In this document: in pieces, positions 40,427-48,613 of the stretch
Numbering within the stretch: the first letter of the stretch is position 1
Layout: each line of letters opens with the position of its first letter
Source of the DNA: an uncultured Aquimarina sp.
GTDB taxonomy: Bacteria; Bacteroidota; Bacteroidia; Flavobacteriales; Flavobacteriaceae
Direction of reading: 5' to 3'
Assembly (NCBI GenBank): GCA_947498785.1
Contig: CANMLS010000025.1
Coordinates: 1-64,000, forward strand
Length of the DNA stretch: 64,000 bases
The notes under the pieces: model-generated
Database searches by the model: none
What the model saw: only the letters and a program-made list of their open reading frames with translations
What the model was told of the DNA's origin: nothing
Translations under genes and position numbers: made by a program

Positions 40427-40711
40427 ATGCAAATTTTAGCAATTGACAAGATGAAAGAAGGAGTAAACAATGAAATACTTACTCCACATTTACCACAGGA
40501 ACTAGCCGCTACTATAAATTTATATTTGGAAGAAAAAATCAGAACTTTCTATTTTAGAAAAGACCGACCTGGAGTTGTATTTATTCTTGAATGTGAATCT
40601 ATAGAAGAAGCAAGAAAAACACTTGATCAACTTCCTCTAGTACAAGAAGGTCTTTTGGATTTTGAATATATCCCACTAGGTCCTTTAGAGCCATTAAAAA
40701 TGCTCTTCTAA
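40427..40711 (+). CDS. Small muconolactone isomerase-like protein
   Basis: A 94-residue protein with a ferredoxin-like (dimeric alpha/beta barrel) pattern: MQILAIDKMKEGV, then VVFILECESIEEARKTLDQL and LDFEYIPLGPLEPLKMLF. This resembles muconolactone delta-isomerase-like and YCII-like proteins, but catalytic residues cannot be confirmed by eye. It lies 28 bp after the NmrA-like gene and ends just before a terminator, so the two are probably one operon. The function is likely tied to a small oxidised organic substrate; this is inference. Confidence 0.65.
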   Translation: MQILAIDKMKEGVNNEILTPHLPQELAATINLYLEEKIRTFYFRKDRPGVVFILECESIEEARKTLDQLPLVQEGLLDFEYIPLGPLEPLKMLF

Positions 40712-40728
40712 ACCCTAAAATCGCCTTT

Positions 40729-40759
40729 CTTGACATCAAAAAAATGTCGGGATTTTTTT
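40729..40759 (+). terminator. Terminator after the NmrA/isomerase-like genes
   Basis: CTTGACAT pairs with ATGTCGGG (8 bp, two G-U) around an A-rich loop, followed by A and T7. It lies 18 bp past the stop codon. Confidence 0.7.
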
Positions 40760-40794
40760 GATGTATAACAAGAATATTTTATTAATAGTTTTTT

Positions 40795-40851
40795 ATGAAA
40801 ACTCAATTCATATTACTACTTCTTTTAATTATTTTTATACAAAAATTCTAA
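40795..40851 (+). CDS. 18-residue signal-peptide-like ORF
   Basis: ATG to TAA encodes a short peptide with Lys2, a run of Leu/Ile (FILLLLLIIFI) and then QKF. It ends one base before the ATG of the downstream isomerase gene. It looks like an isolated secretion signal. It could be a translated leader peptide, or the remains of a secreted protein's 5' end after a deletion. No other evidence supports expression. Confidence 0.35.
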   Translation: MKTQFILLLLLIIFIQKF

Positions 40852-40852
40852 C

Positions 40853-41197
40853 ATGCCACATTTTGTACTAGACTGTTCTGAACACATTATTAAACTCCAA
40901 TCTCCAGAAGAAATCATCCAAGCAATATATGATACAGCAGAGTCTACAAATCTTTTTGATAAAGGAGATATTAAGGTAAGAATAAATCCTTTTACATATT
41001 ATACTATCGGAAATTCGAAAGATGATTTCATACACATTTTTGGTAATATTATGGAAGGTAGAACAGAGGCTCAAAAATCTGATTTATCTCGAAGAATAGT
41101 GACTACTTTAAAATCTATGTTCCCTGATGTTCCTATTCTCTCTATAAATATCAGAGAATTTGAGAAATCTTCGTATTGTAATAAATCAATGGTGTAG
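40853..41197 (+). CDS. 5-carboxymethyl-2-hydroxymuconate delta-isomerase-like protein
   Basis: Tautomerase-superfamily protein similar to CHMI (HpaF), which isomerises 5-carboxymethyl-2-hydroxymuconate in homoprotocatechuate degradation. It keeps the catalytic N-terminal Pro after Met (MPHFVLDCSEHI). Family segments VRINPFTYYTIGNSKDDFIH and NIMEGRTEAQKSDLSRRI are visible. The length of 114 residues is usual. No other Hpa-pathway gene is present except a distant FAA-hydrolase-fold gene, so the true substrate is uncertain. It follows the short ORF by one base. Confidence 0.82.
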   Translation: MPHFVLDCSEHIIKLQSPEEIIQAIYDTAESTNLFDKGDIKVRINPFTYYTIGNSKDDFIHIFGNIMEGRTEAQKSDLSRRIVTTLKSMFPDVPILSINIREFEKSSYCNKSMV

Positions 41198-41229
41198 GTG
41201 TAATTTTTAAATGAAATCCAATCCTATAA

Positions 41230-41520
41230 TCGGAAAACTCATATTAATATGGAGGTATTCTCAAAAGATATATTTTGTCAGAAATCTCAATATTTTTGTA
41301 GAATGAAACACTGCATTATCAATCACTACGATTTTATATTCCTTTGATTTGTAATGAGAAAACTCCTTTAGGTAAGCTTCAAATATTGTAATATCCATAT
41401 CGTTTATTCCCCATACAAAGCTATCCCCGTTTATTGGGAGTAGCTTTCATAAGGGTAGATTGTATTAAATCTCAAATCTGGCTTCATCTTGAAAATATAA
41501 ATTTACCTCTTGATAGGTAC
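41230..41520 (-). pseudogene. Decayed IS630-family transposase
   Basis: Conceptual minus-strand translation gives pieces of an IS630/Tc1-like DDE transposase in order. EVNLYFQDEARF carries the first catalytic Asp. After a loss of about 40 codons come NTIYPYESYS and PINGDSFVWGINDMDITIF. The second Asp follows in YKIVVIDNAVFHSTK, and NIEISDKIYLLRIPPY lies after a frameshift. Frames change at least three times and the last segment, with the catalytic Glu (normally SPELNPxE), is missing. I found no clear terminal repeats. The remnant fills most of the 425-bp gap between two operons. Confidence 0.8.
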
Positions 41521-41547
41521 TTTTATAAAGAATACGGTTATTTCAAA

Positions 41548-41584
41548 AACCCCACTTTTAATATACTCTGGTAATAGTGGGGTT
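41548..41584 (-). terminator. Terminator of the FAH-like/DUF6268 operon
   Basis: AACCCCACT and AGTGGGGTT form a perfect 9-bp stem around a 19-nt loop, 38 bp past the stop of the DUF6268 gene. A T4 run follows on the minus strand. Confidence 0.7.
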
Positions 41585-41622
41585 ATTTACTTTAAAAACT
41601 TAGCTATCTTTTAAAAGATATA

Positions 41623-42546
41623 TCAATCATGTGGTATTTTATAAGTTAGACCAAAACCAAAAGTTGGCACCATTTTTTCCGCTTCGTAGCCAATATTTTC
41701 TATTTCATCATAATCCCCATCTGTTAAACCAGTTTCTGATATCAAATTAATTCCTGCCCTAGCATAGATGTTTAAATTATTTGAGATATAATAATTGATT
41801 TGTGGAGTAAATGTTAAGTTAGTTGTAGTCTGATATTCCGGCTTTATTTCCATATCTGAAATTGCATCCTCATCAAATTCAACATCAAATGCGCCAATAT
41901 CGTAATTAACCATAAACCCAGTCTCCACTTTTTTTGATAATTTATAAAATACATTCAATCTTGGATACATTAAATCGATTAGCCAATTATCAGTTTTATA
42001 ATACAAGAAAGCGACCGGTAAAATCAATGCATCGCCCATTTCTTGAGAATAAGTTACACCCAAACCATATCTGAAGTTGTTATTCCCCTTTGGACTGAAA
42101 CCAACAGTAAATGCATTTATTCCCTTATAAGCATTAGAAAAATTAAAGCTTTTAAAATCAGATTTTATGGTTGAAAAATTAACATAATTCAATGCCCATT
42201 TAGTATTCAATTGATAATTGAATATTGTAGTCAAGCGGATATCGTGTAAATCTTCAGCAAATATTAACTTTTGACTATCTCGACTTGTGAAATCATTTTG
42301 ATACCATTTGTATTCAGCATTATATATCACTCTCAATTTTCCTAATTCTATGGGTGGACCAGCCAAATAAAATTTTGTTAAACTCGATTTATTACTTTTA
42401 ATGTTACTGTCTAAAAGATCATTATCTACTTCTGAAAACATGTTATGGCTAAAGTTAAATATATCATCAAAAGATTGTGCTTTGCTATTCTTTGAGAATA
42501 AAAATGTAACAATTGTTACGGTTAATAATAGGGTTTTATTTTTCAT
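41623..42546 (-). CDS. DUF6268 family outer-membrane beta-barrel protein
   Basis: Exported beta-rich protein that looks like a DUF6268 outer-membrane barrel. Residues 1-23 form a signal peptide (ending NSKAQ). Alternating amphipathic strands continue to the end, for example YKWYQNDFTSR, WALNYVNFSTIKSDF, YGLGVTYSQEMGD and LNIYARAGINLIS. The C-terminal strand reads PTFGFGLTYKI. The length of 307 residues fits. It begins 18 bp after the FAA-hydrolase-like gene, so the two exported proteins are co-transcribed. Cargo or function is unknown. Confidence 0.75.
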   Translation of the reverse strand: MKNKTLLLTVTIVTFLFSKNSKAQSFDDIFNFSHNMFSEVDNDLLDSNIKSNKSSLTKFYLAGPPIELGKLRVIYNAEYKWYQNDFTSRDSQKLIFAEDLHDIRLTTIFNYQLNTKWALNYVNFSTIKSDFKSFNFSNAYKGINAFTVGFSPKGNNNFRYGLGVTYSQEMGDALILPVAFLYYKTDNWLIDLMYPRLNVFYKLSKKVETGFMVNYDIGAFDVEFDEDAISDMEIKPEYQTTTNLTFTPQINYYISNNLNIYARAGINLISETGLTDGDYDEIENIGYEAEKMVPTFGFGLTYKIPHD

Positions 42547-42564
42547 TTGATTTGTTGTTTTTAA

Positions 42565-43695
42565 TTATTCCTTTTCTGAAATTATTTGGCTGTTTATATA
42601 GCCTAAATTTGAAATTTGGGCTTTGACTCTTTCGCCAGACTTTAAATACTTATCTTTTTTTCGAAGTCCTTTCACAAATTGATGCTTTACATATGCTTCA
42701 GGTTTCCATTTAAAAAACTTTAAGAGAAGTGAATACTTTATTGCCCCTCTCATGATATAACCTTTTGTCGGTGTTGTTAATATCACACCACCAGGAGTGC
42801 CTGTGGCTACAATAGTACCTTTCTCTATATAATTTTTTGGTAAAAGAGAAATAGGTTTTCCCCTAAGTGTCCAAATCTTTTCATTACCTAATTTCAAAGA
42901 TTCTTCCGTGATTTTCGGGATATCCCAAAACATATTTATGATAGTATCTTTCTGTTTAATTTCTGAGTTTCTAAAAAGTTGAATCTGTAAATCTTTATAA
43001 TATCGTTTCCAATCTTTTGGAACAACCAAAATTGGACCTACTGGAAAAAATCCATCATGACTTTTGCTATCTGTGAACCCAACTCCTAATTCAGGATGGT
43101 CAGTATCATAGTCAATTAATTGACTTGCACGGTCCGAATAGTCCATTACTACCATTAAGCCCAATAGTTGATTGTCTAAATCCTCAATTGACTTAACATC
43201 TTTTGAATAAACAAACCCTAGTTCTACTTCATAATCAAGGAGATATTCTTTTTTAGTTTTTACCTTGCTAATATATGGAGTGAGTTGAGCAATTTTTGGA
43301 AACAAAATAGGGTCAATCTCTACATTGGTTTCGTCTTTATGTTCAGGATAATTTGTGGCAACCGCAATTGTATTTGTGATGGCATCAACTGGAGTTAATA
43401 CGTTTGATGAGTTGATTTTTACCTTAGTTCCAGTAGAAATATTTGCTACAATTTTGTCATATCCAATTTTCTCAATGATATCAAATATATCATCTGAGTA
43501 ATAATTAAAGTCCTTGCTCAAATCAATCCCTTCGATGAAAGAATCATCAATTCTATTTACTTGAAGTATATGTGTTTTACCATCTTTTTTTACTCTTGCC
43601 AATGAAAGTGCTTTTTCTACATTTAACTCCTGTGCTTCTACAAACGAGAAAGACGCAAGGGTAAAAATGACTATCGTTAATTGCTTTAAATTCAT
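42565..43695 (-). CDS. Exported fumarylacetoacetate hydrolase-family protein
   Basis: FAA hydrolase-fold protein with a clear N-terminal signal peptide (residues 1-21, ASFSFVEAQ). Family features are the metal-binding LLDYEVELGFVYSKDV (EVELG), LLGLMVVMDYSDRASQ (equivalent of the NDxSARD segment), DGFFPVGPILVVPKDW and the GTIVATGTPGGVIL loop. These suggest an intact divalent-metal site for C-C bond hydrolysis or decarboxylation. Canonical family members are cytoplasmic and lack a signal, so export is unusual. At 376 residues it is longer than the about 280-residue bacterial enzymes, with an N-terminal addition. Substrate unknown. Confidence 0.82.
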   Translation of the reverse strand: MNLKQLTIVIFTLASFSFVEAQELNVEKALSLARVKKDGKTHILQVNRIDDSFIEGIDLSKDFNYYSDDIFDIIEKIGYDKIVANISTGTKVKINSSNVLTPVDAITNTIAVATNYPEHKDETNVEIDPILFPKIAQLTPYISKVKTKKEYLLDYEVELGFVYSKDVKSIEDLDNQLLGLMVVMDYSDRASQLIDYDTDHPELGVGFTDSKSHDGFFPVGPILVVPKDWKRYYKDLQIQLFRNSEIKQKDTIINMFWDIPKITEESLKLGNEKIWTLRGKPISLLPKNYIEKGTIVATGTPGGVILTTPTKGYIMRGAIKYSLLLKFFKWKPEAYVKHQFVKGLRKKDKYLKSGERVKAQISNLGYINSQIISEKE

Positions 43696-43918
43696 AATTA
43701 GTATTTTTAAAAATTTTAAGCAAAAGTGAAGCTAACTCCCAATATTAAAAAGGCATTCTTATTGAACTGTAGAATAACATTCTGAAATGTTGTTTGAAAC
43801 TTTAAAGTGACGTATAAAGTGATTAATAGTAAGCTGAACAATTCAAAGAAAAATATGACGGTTTAAAGTTCAAACCAACAGTTCATAAGCAAAATATTTC
43901 ATCCCATAATTACTTACA

Positions 43919-43926
43919 TATCTTTA
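43919..43926 (+). promoter_or_regulatory. Putative -7 element of the first LytS/LytTR operon
   Basis: TATCTTTA, in the context ACTTACATATCTTTAT, lies 23 bp before the kinase ATG. The second kinase operon has the same context (ACTTACGTATCTTTAT) at almost the same distance, which supports it as a functional promoter element. Confidence 0.55.
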
Positions 43927-43949
43927 TAGTTCATTTATAATTATAAATA

Positions 43950-45014
43950 ATGAAGGGAGTTAAAAATCATCCATTATTGAGAAAATTATTTATTCGTTTC
44001 TGTCTAATTACATCAGTATTTATCGGTATAAAGCTGACTGTAAATGGGGAATATGAAAACGGTTTTTTTAGTATTACCAACCTTTTCTATTATTCCTCAG
44101 CTTTCTTTTTTTTTATTATTACCTGGGAGTTGAACGAATGGCTAATAAAAAAGCATTCAAGGAAAAATCTGATAAATGTTCTGGATTGGTTTTCTGGAAT
44201 GAAAATCCTGGGGCTTACCCTTATATTGGTTACTCCTGTTTTTGCTTTGGTGTACTATTCCGCAATATTTCATTTTTCTGATGTTCTTGAAATTATTGAC
44301 TTAAATCCTTGGCTACAATTCCGTAGTGATTTCTTACGTGCAAGTCTTATTGCAGTCACAGTAATAGTGTTCAATCTATTCTATTTTACAGGAAAGGTTA
44401 AAAAAGATTTGGAGCAAAAAATGATGGAATTGCAAAACGAGGTTGTTATCTCAAAATATAAAAGCTTGAAGAGCCAAATTAGTCCTCATTTTCTTTTTAA
44501 TAGTTTAAATACTCTTACCTCATTGATGTACGAGGACCGAGACCTAGCTTCTGATTTTGTATCAAGACTATCATCTTGTTATCGTTATATTTTAGAAAAC
44601 AGAGAAGAAGATTTAGTAGGGCTTGATAAGGAGCTCAATTTTTTAGATTCTTTTGTTTTTATGATGGATATAAGGCACAAAATGTCTCTTGAAATTTCGA
44701 CAAAATTAGATTTAAAAGCTAGTGATTTTGTTATCCCAACTTTGTCATTACAGATGCTTTTAGAAAATGCCTTGAAACACAATTATTATTCAGTGGAGCA
44801 GCCTTTACAAATATCCATTACAAATATTGGCAATAAGAGTATCGTTGTAGAGAATACCCTAAGAGTTCGAAAAGATGACCAAAATTCAACTAAAATGGGA
44901 ATAGATAATATAAAAAAAAGATTTTCCTTCTATACTAATGAGAAGGTGGAAATTAGTCGAGAAAACAATATTTTTAAAGTAAGTCTACCTCTTTTGAAAA
45001 GAGAAGTTAAATAA
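43950..45014 (+). CDS. LytS/YehU-type sensor histidine kinase (copy 1)
   Basis: Membrane histidine kinase of the LytS-like His_kinase family. Four hydrophobic segments occupy about residues 12-27, 39-57, 83-108 and 128-148. The phosphoacceptor is His180 in QISPHFLFNSLNTLTSLMYE. The N-box lies in LSLQMLLENALKHNYY and the G-box in KMGIDNIKKRFSFY. The length of 354 residues fits. The cognate LytTR regulator gene starts 25 bp downstream. The whole pair is closely related to the pair at 48998-50837. No sensor domain besides the membrane segments is seen, so the stimulus is unknown. Confidence 0.92.
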   Translation: MKGVKNHPLLRKLFIRFCLITSVFIGIKLTVNGEYENGFFSITNLFYYSSAFFFFIITWELNEWLIKKHSRKNLINVLDWFSGMKILGLTLILVTPVFALVYYSAIFHFSDVLEIIDLNPWLQFRSDFLRASLIAVTVIVFNLFYFTGKVKKDLEQKMMELQNEVVISKYKSLKSQISPHFLFNSLNTLTSLMYEDRDLASDFVSRLSSCYRYILENREEDLVGLDKELNFLDSFVFMMDIRHKMSLEISTKLDLKASDFVIPTLSLQMLLENALKHNYYSVEQPLQISITNIGNKSIVVENTLRVRKDDQNSTKMGIDNIKKRFSFYTNEKVEISRENNIFKVSLPLLKREVK

Positions 45015-45039
45015 CAGATACGATTATAAAAAATATTAA

Positions 45040-45795
45040 ATGAAAGCAATAATAGTGGAAGATGAAGCAATAGCTAGCAGACGATTAGAAAATCTTATTA
45101 ATGAGGTCTCATCTGATATTGATATTATAGAGATAATATCGTCTGTGGAAAGTGGCCTGAAATGGTTTAAAGTCAACCCTAACCCAGATTTAATTTTTTT
45201 GGATATTCAATTAAATGATGGTTATGGATTCGATATTCTGGATGCATTAGAAAATCATCCGCCTATTATATTCACCACAGCTTATAATGAATATGCCATT
45301 AGGGGATTTAAATATAATGGACTGGACTATCTATTAAAGCCAATTGATAAAATGGAATTACAGAGAGCAATAGAAAAGTATAGACTATCACCGTATCCAA
45401 AGAAAGAAATATTAGAGCCCAAAATTCAGTATTTCAAGAATCTTTTTCAAAAACAATATAAACACCGTTTCATGGTGAAAGTCGGTAATCATTTTAGCAC
45501 TTTCAACGTTAAGGATATCGCATTTTTCAAATCTGAAAAGGGAACTATATGCTTGAACACATTTGACGGAAAAGACTACCCCATTGAATACACCATCGAC
45601 CAACTAGAAGAAATACTAAATCCTATTGATTTCTTTAGAATAAACCGTAAATATATGGTAGCATTAAGTTCTGTAAAGGAAATTCACAATTATTTTAATA
45701 GTAGATTGCTATTGAAACTACAACCTTCACAAGAAGACACAATCATTGTTTCAAGAGAGCGTTGTACTGATTTTAAAAAGTGGTTAGATATGTGA
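45040..45795 (+). CDS. LytTR response regulator (copy 1)
   Basis: Two-domain transcriptional regulator. Receiver domain residues 1-120 have the acidic pair VEDEA, phospho-Asp55 in LIFLDIQLNDG, Thr in FTTAYNEYA and Lys in LLKPIDK. A LytTR DNA-binding domain occupies about 150-251 (RFMVKVGNHFSTFNVKDIAF, FFRINRKYMV, VSRERCTDFKKWL). It is paired with the kinase 25 bp upstream. The receiver is nearly identical in long stretches to copy 2, so cross-talk is plausible. Confidence 0.94.
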   Translation: MKAIIVEDEAIASRRLENLINEVSSDIDIIEIISSVESGLKWFKVNPNPDLIFLDIQLNDGYGFDILDALENHPPIIFTTAYNEYAIRGFKYNGLDYLLKPIDKMELQRAIEKYRLSPYPKKEILEPKIQYFKNLFQKQYKHRFMVKVGNHFSTFNVKDIAFFKSEKGTICLNTFDGKDYPIEYTIDQLEEILNPIDFFRINRKYMVALSSVKEIHNYFNSRLLLKLQPSQEDTIIVSRERCTDFKKWLDM

Positions 45796-46392
45796 TTGCA
45801 AATTAGAAAATCATTTTTTTAAAATTCAAAAATCACATCCAAACAATTCATCAATAGTTCTTTCATAAAGAATTAAAAGGTGGTAAATGAGGTTATTTTC
45901 CCACTTTAGTCTTCTCTTATTTGTAGATGCTGAATACATATTTAAATGCTTTTTATATGGCCTTTAAAAGCTAAATTGGTATTAATCCATTTTTACTTGT
46001 TATGGTTAGAGTTCACCTATTGTATGCAGTATACTCTATCTTTAACACGCTGTTTTTATGATTTCTTTCAGTAGGAGTGTTCTATTTTATTATCTATTGC
46101 AAAACCTTTATAACTTAGGTGAATGTCACTGCACAAAATGGTTTATTTCGAGTTTATTATCAAATCAATAACTTTTCTATGGTTCTAGTTCATAACAACT
46201 ATTATAAACCAGAGCTGTATTCTTTTCTATAAATGTAAAATGTAAGGAAAAAAGAATTTAATAAATTACTATCTAAGGAAAAATGAATGCTACGCAAGCA
46301 TACAATCGTAGAAAAAATTATATTTACAAACATGTATAAAAGAAACAAATCCAAATAGGTTTACCCTGTATTAAAAACGATACACTTTTTTA
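45796..46392. other. 597-bp intergenic region without recognised features
   Basis: The stretch between the LytTR gene and the Crp-family gene holds only very short frames, none with a family resemblance. I saw no strong terminator hairpin or palindrome. It must contain the promoter of the Crp-family gene. Confidence 0.4.
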
Positions 46393-46995
46393 ATGACAAA
46401 AATAGAAACACAATCGTCATATGATTTAATTTTTAAAAATATTAATCGTTTCATTGACTTAAATCAAGAAGAGAAAAACCTTTATATTTCTTTATTAGAA
46501 GAGAGAAAAATAAAGAGAAATGATTTTTTATTAAAACAAGGAGAAATAGCAAAGTATGAATATTTTGTCACCAAAGGTTGCCTAAAAGTATATCGCTTAG
46601 ATAATAAAGGCTCTGAGCACATATCAATGTTTGCAATTGAAGATTGGTGGACAGGAGATATGTCAAAATTTTTAACTCAACAACCAGCCATATATTATAT
46701 ACAAGCTCTAGAACACTCTGCAGTATTGCAAATATCGAAAGATAATTTTGATTTACTATTTGATCTTATACCAAAATTCGAACGTTTTTATAGAATCCTA
46801 TACCAGAGATCATTAGTTACTTATATTCAAAGAGCTAATCATGGTATTGCATTAACCGCAGAAGAGCGTTATTTAAATTTTGTAAAAAAATACCCTGCAC
46901 TGCTTAATAGAATTTCTCAAAAAAATATTGCAGCTTACCTAGGTATCACTCCAGAGTTCTTAAGTGTTTTACGAAAAAAATTGGCTCAAATGTAA
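46393..46995 (+). CDS. Crp/Fnr family transcriptional regulator
   Basis: Cyclic-nucleotide-binding-fold regulator. The N-terminal domain shows a beta-roll pattern (KRNDFLLKQGEIAKYEYFVTKGCLKVYRLD, shown in parts as LLKQGEIAKYEYFVTKGCLK). The C-terminal part carries a helix-turn-helix (SQKNIAAYLGITPEFLSVL) followed by RKKL. The phosphate-binding residues of true cAMP binders are not evident, so it is likely not a cAMP receptor. The length of 200 residues is typical for Bacteroidetes Crp-like proteins, which often neighbour DoxX and oxidoreductase genes, as here. Confidence 0.9.
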   Translation: MTKIETQSSYDLIFKNINRFIDLNQEEKNLYISLLEERKIKRNDFLLKQGEIAKYEYFVTKGCLKVYRLDNKGSEHISMFAIEDWWTGDMSKFLTQQPAIYYIQALEHSAVLQISKDNFDLLFDLIPKFERFYRILYQRSLVTYIQRANHGIALTAEERYLNFVKKYPALLNRISQKNIAAYLGITPEFLSVLRKKLAQM

Positions 46996-47018
46996 TTTCT
47001 TAATGTACATTATTTTTC

Positions 47019-47393
47019 ATGCTTTCTAAATACTTGTTATTTGTAAACATGAAAAAGTTAAGTATGCTTTTATTACTTTTAGTTTTTTTGATATCAAATC
47101 AAAAAGATAAATTTCAAATTACTCAATTGGGATTTGTTTTTTGTATTTCAAGAATTGATTTCAACTATTTTTCGACAAATCTGGTTAATTCAATAATTCC
47201 TTCTAAAAAAACAAAATCTATAAATGGAGAATTGTTTTTACAAATTAGACATACTCATTTTCTAAAAAAGGATTGGGAAACTTTCTTAAATAAAACAATG
47301 TTTGCTTATAGAGATAAGTTTTCTACACATCTCAGAAGCTCTCAAACAATAAAGAACAGGATTCTCATATCATGTCGCCTTGATATAATATAA
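47019..47393 (+). CDS. Doubtful small ORF
   Basis: A 124-residue open frame begins 23 bp after the Crp-family gene. If translation starts at the second Met (47049), a hydrophobic stretch (KKLSMLLLLLVFLISN) could be a signal peptide. The remainder has no family I recognise, and the composition is uneven. It may be a small exported protein, a decayed gene or chance. Low confidence. Confidence 0.25.
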   Translation: MLSKYLLFVNMKKLSMLLLLLVFLISNQKDKFQITQLGFVFCISRIDFNYFSTNLVNSIIPSKKTKSINGELFLQIRHTHFLKKDWETFLNKTMFAYRDKFSTHLRSSQTIKNRILISCRLDII

Positions 47394-47492
47394 CAACAGA
47401 CTTTGATCAATATGTCAAAACCAATAATATAAATCTCAATTGCCCTTGTATACGTCTAATATCTCTTAACAATCAAATACCAGAAATTAAAA

Positions 47493-47954
47493 ATGAAAAA
47501 ATTAATGACTAAGATTTTCAATACAGATGAAAACTGGAGCCAATTAGTCACCCGCTTAACACTCGGTTCAGTATTATTTCCACATGGTGCACAAAAAATG
47601 TTAGGCCTATTTGGAGGTTACGGATTCTCTGCGACTATAGAAGCTTTTACAACACAAATGCAACTACCTTGGATTATTGCTTTTTTAACCATTCTAATAG
47701 AATTTTTAGGAGCTATATTACTAATCGTTGGATTTGCAAGTAGAGTTTGGTCATTAGCAATTGCTTTCTTATTCATGGGAATAATTTTTACAACTCAAAT
47801 AGAACATGGTTTTTTCATGAATTGGTTTGGTGCACAAAAAGGAGAAGGTTATGAATTTTCATTACTCATCATAGGCCTCTCTATATCCACTCTATTAAAT
47901 GGAAGCGGAAAATTATCAATAGACAATCTAGTCGTTAAACATTTAAATAAATAA
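47493..47954 (+). CDS. DoxX family membrane protein
   Basis: Small four-helix membrane protein of the DoxX family, often linked to redox or thiosulfate metabolism but of uncertain biochemical role. Typical segments are RLTLGSVLFPHGAQKMLGLF near residues 21-40 and IAFLTILIEFLGAILLIVGF. Four hydrophobic helices fit the 153 residues. It starts 100 bp after the doubtful ORF and is followed 4 bp later by an FMN reductase gene. The pair, behind a Crp-type regulator, suggests a redox-stress cassette; this is inference from context. Confidence 0.9.
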   Translation: MKKLMTKIFNTDENWSQLVTRLTLGSVLFPHGAQKMLGLFGGYGFSATIEAFTTQMQLPWIIAFLTILIEFLGAILLIVGFASRVWSLAIAFLFMGIIFTTQIEHGFFMNWFGAQKGEGYEFSLLIIGLSISTLLNGSGKLSIDNLVVKHLNK

Positions 47955-47958
47955 CAAT

Positions 47959-48489
47959 ATGAAAAAAATAATAGCTTTAGGGGGTAGTAATAGCAAAAAC
48001 TCTATCAATAAAACACTAGCAACTTATGCGGCTTCTAAAATCGAAGGTGTACAAGTAAATATTATAGATTTAAACGATTTTGAATTACCTCTTTATGGGG
48101 CTGATTTTGAGGCAGAGCATGGCATTCCAGAAAATGCAACAAAATTAAATGATATACTGAAATCGGGAGATGGATTTATAGTCTCTCTGGCAGAACATAA
48201 TGGGTCCTATGCAGCAGCTTTTAAGAACATGATAGATTGGTTATCAAGAATTGATCTTAAAATATGGAACGATAAACCAATGCTATTGTTAGCCACTTCT
48301 TCAGGTGCCAGAGGTGCTCAAACGGTATTACAAACAGCTAAATCATTTTTTCCATATCTAGGAGCAAAAGTCATCATTGATTTTTCATTACCCAGCTTCT
48401 ACGATAATTTTTCTGAAAATGAAATTTCTAAAAAAGATTTAAAAGAGACATTAAATCAAAGTATTCAAATTTTTGAACAGGCAATATAA
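47959..48489 (+). CDS. NADPH-dependent FMN reductase family protein
   Basis: Flavodoxin-fold reductase. The FMN phosphate loop is IALGGSNSKNSINKTLATYA (residues about 4-23). VSLAEHNGSYAAAFKNMIDW and LLLATSSGARGAQTVL complete the FMN site seen in NAD(P)H-dependent quinone/FMN/azo reductases. The length of 176 residues fits. It is translationally close to DoxX (4-bp gap). Confidence 0.92.
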   Translation: MKKIIALGGSNSKNSINKTLATYAASKIEGVQVNIIDLNDFELPLYGADFEAEHGIPENATKLNDILKSGDGFIVSLAEHNGSYAAAFKNMIDWLSRIDLKIWNDKPMLLLATSSGARGAQTVLQTAKSFFPYLGAKVIIDFSLPSFYDNFSENEISKKDLKETLNQSIQIFEQAI

Positions 48490-48496
48490 GGTTTAA

Positions 48497-48613
48497 CCCG
48501 TTACGCATTTTAATATTTCTAAAACCCAAATTCGTCAATTTGATTTCGACTTTAGGTAAAACCAGTAGAATTAACGCTTTTTATAGTACTAGTTTTAAAA
48601 AATGCATAACGGG
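48497..48613. repeat. 117-bp segment bounded by imperfect inverted repeats
   Basis: The left end CCCGTTACGCATTTT and right end AAAATGCATAACGGG are inverted copies with one mismatch. The interior (about 87 bp) has no ORF. This is the geometry of a miniature transposable element or a large cruciform. I found no target-site duplication by eye. It lies directly after the FMN reductase gene. Confidence 0.4.

Noticed and set aside
48490..48613. Integron attC site
   Set aside because: The left end contains an RYYYAAC-like string, but the matching GTTRRRY core is absent at the right end, and there is no integrase or cassette array.
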